This document shows, one piece after another, positions 7,564 to 16,212 of a stretch of 64,000 nucleotides of DNA. Source of the stretch: Streptomyces sp. HUAS YS2. Its GTDB lineage: Bacteria > Actinomycetota > Actinomycetes > Streptomycetales > Streptomycetaceae. Below the pieces are notes generated by a model. It was given only the letters and a program-made list of their open reading frames with translations. It was not told where the DNA came from and searched no databases. The stretch spans positions 4,187,001 to 4,251,000 of the forward strand of contig NZ_CP137573.1 in NCBI RefSeq assembly GCF_033343995.1, written 5' to 3'. A program made the position numbers and the translations under genes. The number at the start of each line of letters is the position of its first letter. Position 1 is the first letter of the stretch.

Positions 7564-9010
7564 GGGAGTGCTCGTGGATCTGCATCACGGCGGCTGGGCG
7601 CGCGAGGTCGACGCCGAACTCCGGCTCAGTCAGGGGAAGTTGCCCGAGGGGCTGGCCGGGACCCTCTACCGAAACGGACCCGGGAACCATCTGTCCGACT
7701 ACGTCATCGACGGCGACGGCCTGGTCAGCGCGGTGACGTTCACGCCCGGCCGCCCGGTACGGGTCCGGTCCCGCTACGTCCGGACGCCGTCGTACGCGGC
7801 GGCCCTCGGCGCCCGCGCGGCGGGCCGCGACGGCGCTCCTAGCGGCGACGGGCCCCCCGTCCGCCTCGGCGGGGCGAACGCCGCGGGCGGCCGGCTCCGC
7901 AACGCGCTCCGCCTGCCCGCCTCGCAGGCCAACACCTCCGTGGCGATGATCGACGGCCGGCTGCTGGCGCTCTGGGAGGCGGACCTGCCGTGGGAGCTGG
8001 AGCCCGGCTCGCTCGCGACGCTCGGCCGCTGCGACCTCGACGGAGCGGTGGGGCCGTCCGGCGCCGTCGGCCGCCGGCTCGGCAGCCCGTACTCCGCCCA
8101 CCCGTGCTGGGACCCCGCCACCGCCGAGCTGTGGAACTTCGGCTGCGTGTACGGCCCGCGCCCGAGTCTGGAGATCTACCGCACCAGGAAGGGCGGCCCG
8201 ACCGAGCGGCTGCGCTCCATCCGGCTGCCCCGGCGCCACATGGTCCACGACTTCGCGATGACCGCGACCCACCTGGTGTTCTGCCTCGGCCCGGTGGTCC
8301 TGGACATGCCGGCGATGATGTCCGGGCGGCTCACGACCTTCGAGGCCATGCGCTGGCACGGCGACCAGCCCACCCGCATCCTGCTCGTCCCCCGCGCGGG
8401 CGGACCGTTCCGCGTCGTGGAGACCGACCCGTGGTTCCAGTGGCACTTCGCCGGCGCGTACGACGACGGTGCCGACATCGTCTTCGACCTGGTCCGCTTC
8501 CGGTCCTGGACCGTCATGCACGAGGCCCTCAGCAGCCTCAGTCACCTCACGGACGCGTCCTGCTCCCCGGTCGGCCGCCTCTGGCGCTACCGCGTCGGCC
8601 CCTCCGGCAAGGTCGAGGGGCACCAGATCCACTCGCTGCCGCTCGAATTCCCCACCATCGATCCGCGCCTGGCCACCACGGCCCACCGCGACGTCTACGG
8701 CGCCGCCGCCACCGAGCCCGGCTTCGGCGTCGCGTTCTCGGCGGTCGCGCGGTACGACACCGAGCGCGGCGAGGCGGACATCCACGACTACGGCCCCGGC
8801 CACCTGGTCAGCGAGCCGCTGTTCGTCCCCGGCGATCCGGGCCGCCCCGACGGGCGGGGCTGGCTCATCGCGTACGAGAACGAGATCGCCGCCGGGGCCA
8901 CGAACATCGTGATCTTCGATGCCGGGGCCGTCGCCGACGGGCCCGTCTGCACGCTGCCGGTCCCCGAGAGCCTCGGGTACACCTTCCACGGTCAGTGGGT
9001 GCAGGCGTGA
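7562..9010 (+). CDS. Carotenoid/apocarotenoid cleavage dioxygenase (RPE65 family)
   Basis: A 482-aa non-haem iron oxygenase of the carotenoid-cleavage/lignostilbene dioxygenase family, a seven-bladed beta-propeller. Family marks include LPEGLAGTLYRNGPG near the N terminus and the four iron-binding His regions: YSAHPCWDP, MVHDFAMT, FQWHFAGAYDDG and the C-terminal TFHGQWV. Expected reaction is oxidative cleavage of a C=C bond in a carotenoid, apocarotenoid or stilbene-like substrate. The ATG overlaps operator 2 and has no good RBS; an in-frame GTG at 7574, 5 nt after GGGAG, is a good alternative that would shorten the protein by four residues. It overlaps the next gene by 4 nt. Repression by the divergent TetR protein is likely. 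Confidence 0.9.
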   Translation: MGVLVDLHHGGWAREVDAELRLSQGKLPEGLAGTLYRNGPGNHLSDYVIDGDGLVSAVTFTPGRPVRVRSRYVRTPSYAAALGARAAGRDGAPSGDGPPVRLGGANAAGGRLRNALRLPASQANTSVAMIDGRLLALWEADLPWELEPGSLATLGRCDLDGAVGPSGAVGRRLGSPYSAHPCWDPATAELWNFGCVYGPRPSLEIYRTRKGGPTERLRSIRLPRRHMVHDFAMTATHLVFCLGPVVLDMPAMMSGRLTTFEAMRWHGDQPTRILLVPRAGGPFRVVETDPWFQWHFAGAYDDGADIVFDLVRFRSWTVMHEALSSLSHLTDASCSPVGRLWRYRVGPSGKVEGHQIHSLPLEFPTIDPRLATTAHRDVYGAAATEPGFGVAFSAVARYDTERGEADIHDYGPGHLVSEPLFVPGDPGRPDGRGWLIAYENEIAAGATNIVIFDAGAVADGPVCTLPVPESLGYTFHGQWVQA

Positions 9011-9876
9011 CGGCCGCGGAGCGGCGCACCACGTCCTTCGAGCGGGCCGGCCTGGTCTTCGACGTCTCGGACGAGGGGCCGCTCGACGGTGACGTCGTGG
9101 TGCTGCTGCACGGCTTCCCGCAGACCTCGCGCTCCTGGGACCGGCTCGCCCCGCTGCTGCACGCCGCGGGCTACCGCACGCTCGCGCCCGACCAGCGCGG
9201 GTACTCGCCCCGGGCCCGGCCGCGCGGGAGGTTCGCGTACCGGCTGTCCGCGCTGGTCGACGACGTCCTCGCGCTGGTCGAGGCGGCGGGGCTCGGCGAC
9301 CGCAAGGTGCATGTCGTCGGGCACGACTGGGGCGCGTCGGTGGCCTGGTCGCTGGCGGCGGCCCGGCCTGACGTGGTGGCGACGGTGACCGCGCTGTCCG
9401 TGCCGCACCCGGCCGCGTTCATGTGGTCCCTGTTCACCAGCCGCCAGTTCCTCATGTCCTGGTACATGTACCTCTTCCAGGTCCCCTGGCTGCCCGAACT
9501 CGCGATCCGCCGGCTCGCCCGGCGCTCGGGACCGCGCCTGGTCGCCGGCCTGACGGCCGGCGGCCAGACCGAGGAGAGCGCGGCCCGGGACGTGGAGTTC
9601 GCGGCGCGTTCGGCCGCGCTGACCCCGGCGGTCAACTGGTACCGGGCCATGATGCTGAACACGCCGAAACGGATGGCCAAGGTGACCGTCCCGACCCTGT
9701 TCGTCTTCAGCGACGGCGACCCCGCCCTGAGCCGCACCGGCGCCGACCGCACCCACCGCTTCGTCACCGGCCCGTACACCTTCCACACCCTCACCGGCAT
9801 CGGCCACTGGATCCCCGAACAGGCCCCCGCCGCCGTGGCCGACCTCCTGCGCGTCCATCTCACCCCGGACCGGTGA
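9007..9876 (+). CDS. Alpha/beta hydrolase, epoxide-hydrolase-like
   Basis: A 289-aa alpha/beta hydrolase. The oxyanion motif HGFPQTSRSW (near residue 32), nucleophile elbow VGHDWGASVAW (Asp nucleophile, near residue 105), acid in FSDGDPAL and His in GIGHWIPEQAP give the Asp-Asp-His set of epoxide hydrolases and haloalkane dehalogenases rather than a Ser esterase. GTG start overlaps the oxygenase stop (GTGA), so the two are co-translated; the enzyme probably acts on a product of the oxygenase or on an epoxidised relative of its substrate. Its 3' end overlaps the convergent response-regulator gene by 17 nt. Confidence 0.85.
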   Translation: MTAAERRTTSFERAGLVFDVSDEGPLDGDVVVLLHGFPQTSRSWDRLAPLLHAAGYRTLAPDQRGYSPRARPRGRFAYRLSALVDDVLALVEAAGLGDRKVHVVGHDWGASVAWSLAAARPDVVATVTALSVPHPAAFMWSLFTSRQFLMSWYMYLFQVPWLPELAIRRLARRSGPRLVAGLTAGGQTEESAARDVEFAARSAALTPAVNWYRAMMLNTPKRMAKVTVPTLFVFSDGDPALSRTGADRTHRFVTGPYTFHTLTGIGHWIPEQAPAAVADLLRVHLTPDR

Positions 9877-10534
9877 CGGGGGAGTCCATGAGGCGGCTCT
9901 CCCAGGCCCAGGCGGCGATCTCGACGCGATTGCGGACGCCGAGTTTGTTCTGGATCGTCGCCAGGTGGCTCTTGACGGTGCTGAGGGTGATGAAGAGGGC
10001 GCCGGCGATCTCCTGGTTGGTGCGGCCTCTGGCGATGGCCCGGATCACCTCCGTCTCCCGGGGCGAGAGCGGCTGGGCCGGCCGGGCGGCGGACGCACCG
10101 GCCCGGGCCGGTGCCAGGTCGCGGAGCAGACGCAGGGTGATGGACGGGGAGATGAGGGCGTCCCCGGCGTGTGCGGCGCGGACGGCTTCGACGAGCAGGG
10201 CGGGCGCGGCGCCCTTGAGGACGAAGCCGACCGCCCCGGCGCGCAGCGCGCCGTGGACGTACTCGTCCAGGTCGAAGGTGGTGACGATGACCACCCGGAG
10301 CGGGTCCGTGACGCCGGGGCCGGCGAGGGCCCGGGTGACGTCGATGCCGTCGAGACCCGGCATGCAGATGTCGACCAGGCACACGTCCGGGCGCAGCCGG
10401 CGGGCGAGTTCGACCGCCTCGGCGCCGTCGGCGGCCTCGCCGACCACGGTGATGTCGTCCTGGTCCTCCAGGATGAGCCGCAGGCCGCCGCGGATCATCG
10501 CCTGGCCGTCGGCGAGCAGGACGCGGATGCTCAA
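9860..10534 (-). CDS. NarL/LuxR-family response regulator, orphan
   Basis: A 224-aa two-component response regulator. The receiver domain (1-120) has the acidic pair, the phospho-acceptor Asp in VCLVDICMPGLDG, the Thr of VVIVTTFD and the Lys of FVLKGAAP. The C terminus has a LuxR HTH (LSPRETEVIRAIARGRTNQEIA, STVKSHLATIQNKLG). The best start is TTG, 5-6 nt after GGGAG. No histidine kinase is adjacent: directly upstream lies the broken end of an ABC ATPase gene on the other strand, so the partner kinase was probably lost in the same deletion. DNA targets unknown. Confidence 0.85.
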   Translation of the reverse strand: MSIRVLLADGQAMIRGGLRLILEDQDDITVVGEAADGAEAVELARRLRPDVCLVDICMPGLDGIDVTRALAGPGVTDPLRVVIVTTFDLDEYVHGALRAGAVGFVLKGAAPALLVEAVRAAHAGDALISPSITLRLLRDLAPARAGASAARPAQPLSPRETEVIRAIARGRTNQEIAGALFITLSTVKSHLATIQNKLGVRNRVEIAAWAWESRLMDSPVTGPG

Positions 10535-10561
10535 CGGGTCTCCCTCGCCGGTACGGGCGGG

Positions 10562-11107
10562 GTGGACCCCCGGCAGAAGGCCGGCCGGCTCTCGGGCGGC
10601 CAGCGCGCTCAGCTCGCCCTCACCGTCGCCGCGGCCAAACGGCCCGAGTTGCTGATCTTCGACGAGCCCGCCGCCGCCCTGGACCCACTGGCCCGGCACG
10701 CCTTCCTGGACGACCTGATCGAGTCCGTCACCGAACTGGGCGCCGCCGCCGTCCTCTCCTCCCACGCCCTGCCCGACGTCGAGCGGGTGTGCGACTACCT
10801 GATCGTGATGGCGGGCTCCCGGGTCCAGCTGGCCGGCGAGGTGGCGGAGTTGCTGGCGAGCCACGTACGGATCACCGGCCGCCACGCGGACCTCGCGTCC
10901 CTGCCCGCCGGAGCGGAGGTCATCACGCCCACCGACCCGACCGGGCGGGAGACCACGGCCGTCGTGCGGGCCGATCGCGCGCTGCCGGCCGGTGGGCCCT
11001 GGTCCATGGCGAAGGTCGGCCTCGAAGAACTGGTCCTCGCCCATCTCGCCCGGGCGGACCGGACCGGCGTCCGCTCCTCGTCGGCACTCACGGAGGCCCA
11101 CCGATGA
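10562..11107 (+). pseudogene. 5'-truncated ABC transporter ATPase (no Walker A)
   Basis: The reading frame holds only the C-terminal half of an ABC ATPase: signature RLSGGQRAQLALTVAAAKRP, Walker B LLIFDEPAAALDP, D-loop, H-loop SSHALPD, and the C-terminal regulatory part (ERVCDYLIVMAGSRVQLAGEV). Everything before the signature, including Walker A and the Q-loop, is missing; a full protein of this kind has about 300 residues against 181 here. The upstream flank runs straight into the head of the divergent response-regulator gene. The stop overlaps the permease start (ATGA), the original operon layout. It cannot bind ATP as it stands, so the transporter is probably dead unless another ATPase serves it. 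Confidence 0.85.
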
Positions 11108-12096
11108 TCTGGATGACCTGGCGCCAGTTCCGTACCCAGGCGCTTGTGGGCCTCGGGGCGCTCCTGCTCCTGGCCGGCTACCTCGTCGTGCTCGGCGGGC
11201 AGATCCACGGCGCGTACGACGACACCCTCGCCCACTGCGCGGCCGTTGAGGCCTGCGCCGGGCAGCTGGGCGCGTTCGCCGACCGGTACAGCCTCCGAAC
11301 GGACCTGCTCGGCTACCTGCTGCTCGCTCTGCCCGGCGTCATCGGAGTGTTCTGGGGTGCCCCGCTGATCGCCCGGGAGCTGGAGGCCGGCACCCACCGG
11401 CTGGTGTGGAACCAGAGCGTGCCCCGCGGCAGGTGGCTGGCGGTGAAGCTCGGGCTGGTCGGTCTGCTGAGCGTGGCCGGTGTCGGCCCGTACAGCCTGC
11501 TGCTGACCTGGGCGACCGGCCCGGTCGCAGCCGTCCTCGACAACCGTTTCGAACCGGCGCTCTTCGCCTCGCGCAACCTCGCCCCGCTCGGCTACGCGGC
11601 CTTCGCCTCCGTGCTCGGCGCGACCCTGGGCCTGTTCCTCCGCGCCGCCGTACCCGCGATGGCCGCCACCCTGGTCGTCTTCGTCGCCCTCCAGATCGCC
11701 GTCCCCACCCTGATCCGCCCGCACTACGAAGCGCCGGCCCGCACCTCGGTCCCGCTCACCCCCGAACTGATCGGCCGCCTGACGAAGATCGGTACGTACG
11801 GCGACATCGGCGGCCTGCGCGTCCCCGGCGGGCCCTGGGTCGTCGAGACCAGCCCGATCCTCGACGCGGCGGGCCGGGAGGTCGGCCGCACCGTCTGGTT
11901 CCAGGACTGCATGGAGCGCAGTTCGCTCTCCGAGCTGCCCACGTGTCTGGCCGAGGGCGACGTCCACGTCGAGATCGCCGAGCAGCCGGCCGACCGGTAC
12001 TGGACCTTCCAGTACCTGGAGACCGCCCTCTTCGCCGCCCTGGCGGCCCTCCTGGCCGCGCTCGCCTTCCGGCGGATCCGCCGCCATCCCGCCTGA
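11104..12096 (+). CDS. ABC transporter permease (partner of the truncated ATPase)
   Basis: A 330-aa integral membrane protein opening with MIWMTWRQFRTQ, a hallmark of a common Streptomyces two-component exporter permease that usually follows a GntR regulator and an ATPase. I see six hydrophobic segments (residues about 15-35, 70-95, 115-140, 160-185, 195-215 and a last one near 305-322), with a large extracytoplasmic loop of about 90 residues before the last helix. The frame is intact although its ATPase has lost its N-terminal half, so it may be a gene in early decay. Confidence 0.8.
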   Translation: MIWMTWRQFRTQALVGLGALLLLAGYLVVLGGQIHGAYDDTLAHCAAVEACAGQLGAFADRYSLRTDLLGYLLLALPGVIGVFWGAPLIARELEAGTHRLVWNQSVPRGRWLAVKLGLVGLLSVAGVGPYSLLLTWATGPVAAVLDNRFEPALFASRNLAPLGYAAFASVLGATLGLFLRAAVPAMAATLVVFVALQIAVPTLIRPHYEAPARTSVPLTPELIGRLTKIGTYGDIGGLRVPGGPWVVETSPILDAAGREVGRTVWFQDCMERSSLSELPTCLAEGDVHVEIAEQPADRYWTFQYLETALFAALAALLAALAFRRIRRHPA

Positions 12097-12127
12097 CGCA
12101 CCCGCGTCCCGACCCACGGGTACGACA

Positions 12128-12158
12128 AAGGCCCGGATCGCTGAGCGGTCCGGGCCTT
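12128..12158. terminator. Hairpin terminator shared by permease gene and tRNA-Ser
   Basis: Arms AAGGCCCGGA / TCCGGGCCTT flank a loop with its own CGCT/AGCG pairing. It lies after the permease gene on the plus strand and after tRNA-Ser on the minus strand. Confidence 0.8.
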
Positions 12159-12163
12159 CTGCC

Positions 12164-12251
12164 TGGCGGAGGATACGAGATTCGAACTCGTGAGGGGTTG
12201 CCCCCAACACGCTTTCCAAGCGTGCGCCCTAGGCCTCTAGGCGAATCCTCC
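12164..12251 (-). tRNA. tRNA-Ser (anticodon GGA)
   Basis: Acceptor stem GGAGGAT/ATCCTCC, discriminator G and encoded CCA. The anticodon loop TTGGAAA sits between CACGC and GCGTG, and a long class II variable arm (TTGGGGGCAACCCCT) is present, as expected for serine. It reads UCC/UCU codons. Confidence 0.95.
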
Positions 12252-12358
12252 GCCGCAAACAATACAAGACGCTGAGGGGTGCTCGCGAACGTGATCCAGA
12301 ACGGGGTCCCGCGATCGGGAGCGGGGGACCGTGGGGCCCCTGGGATCGGGTACTCTGG

Positions 12359-12452
12359 GGCCAGCCCCTCACGTGGCGCTATCTGACTGAACTCCCCCAG
12401 GGCCGGAAGGCAGCAAGGGTAGGTCGGCTCTGGCGGGTGCGTGGGGGGCGCT
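12359..12452 (+). ncRNA. ffs: Signal recognition particle RNA (4.5S-like small SRP RNA)
   Basis: The conserved tip CCAGGGCCGGAAGGCAGCA and the asymmetric-loop sequence around it are diagnostic of bacterial small SRP RNA. The ends pair: GCCCCTCAC near 12364 with GTGGGGGGC ending at 12449. It binds Ffh and targets membrane proteins. A TACTCT box just upstream could be its -10. The ends are approximate by a few nt. Its position just before dnaX is common in Gram-positive bacteria. Confidence 0.9.
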
Positions 12453-12500
12453 TGCGTTCTCGGGCACGGGTTGTCGGTGTGCGCCTATAACCTCGTATAC

Positions 12501-14627
12501 GTGTCGTCTCTCGCGCTGTACCGCCGCTACCGCCCCGAGTCCTTCGCCGAGGTCATCGGGCAGGAGCATGTCACCGACCCGTTGCAGCAGGCCCTGCGGA
12601 ACAACCGGGTCAACCACGCGTACCTGTTCAGCGGGCCGCGCGGCTGCGGCAAGACGACCAGTGCGCGGATCCTCGCGCGGTGCCTGAACTGTGAGCAGGG
12701 GCCCACGCCGACGCCGTGCGGCGAGTGCCAGTCCTGTCGGGACCTCGCCCGGAACGGGCCCGGGTCCATCGACGTCATCGAGATCGACGCCGCCTCGCAC
12801 GGTGGCGTGGACGACGCCCGTGACCTGCGGGAGAAGGCCTTCTTCGGGCCCGCCTCCAGCCGCTACAAGATCTACATCATCGACGAGGCGCACATGGTCA
12901 CCTCGGCGGGCTTCAACGCCCTGCTGAAGGTGGTCGAGGAGCCGCCGGAGCATCTCAAGTTCATCTTCGCGACGACCGAGCCCGAGAAGGTCATCGGGAC
13001 CATCCGGTCCCGGACGCATCACTATCCGTTCCGGCTCGTCCCGCCGGGGACCCTGCGCGAGTACCTCGGCGAGGTCTGCGGGCGGGAGGGCATCCCCGTC
13101 GAGGACGGCGTACTGCCGCTGGTCGTGCGGGCCGGCGCCGGGTCCGTGCGTGACTCGATGTCCGTCATGGACCAGCTGCTCGCCGGCGCCGCCGACGACG
13201 GTGTGACATACGCCATGGCCACCGCCCTGCTCGGGTACACGGACGGGTCGCTGCTCGACTCCGTCGTGGACGCCTTCGCCGCCGGTGACGGTGCCGCCGC
13301 GTTCGAGGTCGTCGATCGCGTCGTCGAGGGGGGCAACGACTCCCGGCGGTTCGTCGCCGATCTGCTGGAGCGGCTGCGCGATCTCGTGATCCTCGCCGCC
13401 GTGCCGGACGCCGCCGAGAAGGGCCTGATCGACGCGCCGGTCGACGTCGTCGAGCGGATGCAGGCGCAGGCCTCCGTCTTCGGCGCCGCCGAGCTGAGCC
13501 GGGCCGCCGACCTGGTCAACTCCGGGCTCACCGAGATGCGCGGGGCCACCTCGCCGCGACTGCAGCTGGAGCTGATCTGCGCGCGCGTGCTGCTGCCCGC
13601 CGCCTTCGACGACGAGCGTTCGCTGCAGGCCCGGCTCGACCGGCTGGAGCGCGGGGCGGCCGTCGCCCCCGCACCCGTCGTCATGCCCGGCCCGCCCGCG
13701 CCCGCCATGGGATACGTGCCCGGGCCGGACGCCCACACGCCGATGGCCCCGCCGCCGCCCGCCCCGGCCCCGGCGCCTGCCCCGGCGGCCGTTCCGCAGC
13801 CGGTCCAGCCCGCGCCGCCGGCCCAGCCCGCCCCCGCCGCCGCTCCGCCGGCGCAGGCGCCCGCCGGACCGCGCCCCGGTGCGTGGCCCGGTGCCGCCGC
13901 TCCCGGCAGTGGCGCGCCCGGCGCCTGGCCGGGTGCCTCCGCGCCGCAGGCCGCCGCGCCCGCGCCCGCCGCGCAGACCCCCGCGCCCCAGTCGGCCGCG
14001 CCGGCCGCCCCCGCCGCCCCCGGCGGGGACATGGCCCAGGGCGCCGCCCAGGTGCGGAACATGTGGCCGTCGATCCTCGACGCCGTCAAGAACCGCCGCC
14101 GCTTCACCTGGATCCTGCTCTCGCAGAACGCGCAGGTGGCCGGTTTCGACGGCACCACCCTCCAGCTCGGCTTCCTCAACGCCGGCGCCCGCGACAACTT
14201 CGCGAGCAGCGGCAGCGAGGACGTGCTCAAGCAGGCGCTCGCCGAGCAGTTCAACGTGCACTGGAAGATCGAGGCGATCGTCGACCCCTCGGGCGGCTCC
14301 GCGCCCCCGCCCGCCGCGGGCGGCGGCGGCTTCGGCGGCGGCCGGCCCACGGCGCCGCCCCCCTCGTTCCAGCAGGCCCCGCCCCCGCCGCAGGCCCCTG
14401 CCCCGCAGCCCCCGGCCGCCCCCGCGCCGCCGCAGGCCGCCGCGCCCGCGCCCGTACAGGCCCAGCCGCAGGCCCCCGCGCCGGTCCAGGCACCGCCGCC
14501 GGTCGCCCCCGAGGACGACACCCCCGAGGAGGACGACCCCGACCTCGTCGAGTCGGCGCTCTCCGGGCACGACCTGATCGTTCGCGAGCTCGGGGCCACC
14601 GTGGTGGAGGAATACACAAACGAATAG
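12501..14627 (+). CDS. dnaX: DNA polymerase III subunit gamma/tau
   Basis: A 708-aa clamp-loader ATPase. The AAA+ core shows Walker A GPRGCGKTT, the zinc-binding set CLNCEQGPTPTPCGECQSC, Walker B IIDEAHM and sensor 1 FATTEPEKV, and so forms the gamma part that loads the sliding clamp. Two Pro/Ala-rich linkers (about residues 385-510 and 595-675) flank a compact C-terminal domain (MWPSILDAVKNRRRFTWILLSQN), the tau part expected to bind the polymerase. GTG is the start because SSLALYRRYRP is the usual N terminus; TATAAC lies nine nt before it, so the message may be leaderless or nearly so. I found no slippery A-run for the E. coli type of frameshift. Confidence 0.95.
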   Translation: MSSLALYRRYRPESFAEVIGQEHVTDPLQQALRNNRVNHAYLFSGPRGCGKTTSARILARCLNCEQGPTPTPCGECQSCRDLARNGPGSIDVIEIDAASHGGVDDARDLREKAFFGPASSRYKIYIIDEAHMVTSAGFNALLKVVEEPPEHLKFIFATTEPEKVIGTIRSRTHHYPFRLVPPGTLREYLGEVCGREGIPVEDGVLPLVVRAGAGSVRDSMSVMDQLLAGAADDGVTYAMATALLGYTDGSLLDSVVDAFAAGDGAAAFEVVDRVVEGGNDSRRFVADLLERLRDLVILAAVPDAAEKGLIDAPVDVVERMQAQASVFGAAELSRAADLVNSGLTEMRGATSPRLQLELICARVLLPAAFDDERSLQARLDRLERGAAVAPAPVVMPGPPAPAMGYVPGPDAHTPMAPPPPAPAPAPAPAAVPQPVQPAPPAQPAPAAAPPAQAPAGPRPGAWPGAAAPGSGAPGAWPGASAPQAAAPAPAAQTPAPQSAAPAAPAAPGGDMAQGAAQVRNMWPSILDAVKNRRRFTWILLSQNAQVAGFDGTTLQLGFLNAGARDNFASSGSEDVLKQALAEQFNVHWKIEAIVDPSGGSAPPPAAGGGGFGGGRPTAPPPSFQQAPPPPQAPAPQPPAAPAPPQAAAPAPVQAQPQAPAPVQAPPPVAPEDDTPEEDDPDLVESALSGHDLIVRELGATVVEEYTNE

Positions 14628-14674
14628 GGCGTCTCGCTCGGTGGCCCGCACAAGGGGCACTCCGCCCCGCGGGC

Positions 14675-14680
14675 TACCCT
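14675..14680 (+). promoter_or_regulatory. -10 box of a leaderless purD promoter
   Basis: TACCCT ends seven nt before the GTG of purD, which puts the transcription start on the first base of the start codon. No RBS is present and the -35 is not obvious. Confidence 0.5.
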
Positions 14681-14687
14681 GGCTGGC

Positions 14688-15938
<1,251 letters not shown>

Positions 15939-15969
15939 CCCCGGCAGTTGCCGGGGAGTGACCCGGACG

Positions 15970-16001
15970 GGGCGGGGGAGGGAGAACCTTTTCCCCCGCC
16001 C
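15970..16001 (+). terminator. Terminator after purD
   Basis: GGGCGGGGG / CCCCCGCCC perfect 9-bp stem with a 14-nt loop containing TTTT. Confidence 0.75.
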
Positions 16002-16212
16002 ACTGTCTTCACCTTTACCCAAAGCCATTCCATCGAGTGACGGCTGAGCCATCCGGATGACGCCCGCCGAACCCCCAACTAGGGTGCGGCGCAGGCGTTC
16101 CGGCACTTGGCCCACCGGCATTGCGATGTCGGTGGCGGGTGCCACAGTGGGGGAGTGAGCAACACCGCCACAGGCAGTCCCTACGAGGGTACGAGGGGGG
16201 TGAGGCAGGTCC

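Noticed and set aside
12501..14627. Programmed frameshift in dnaX as in E. coli
   Set aside because: No A6G-type slippery run followed by a stem-loop could be found. Gamma and tau may not be separate here.
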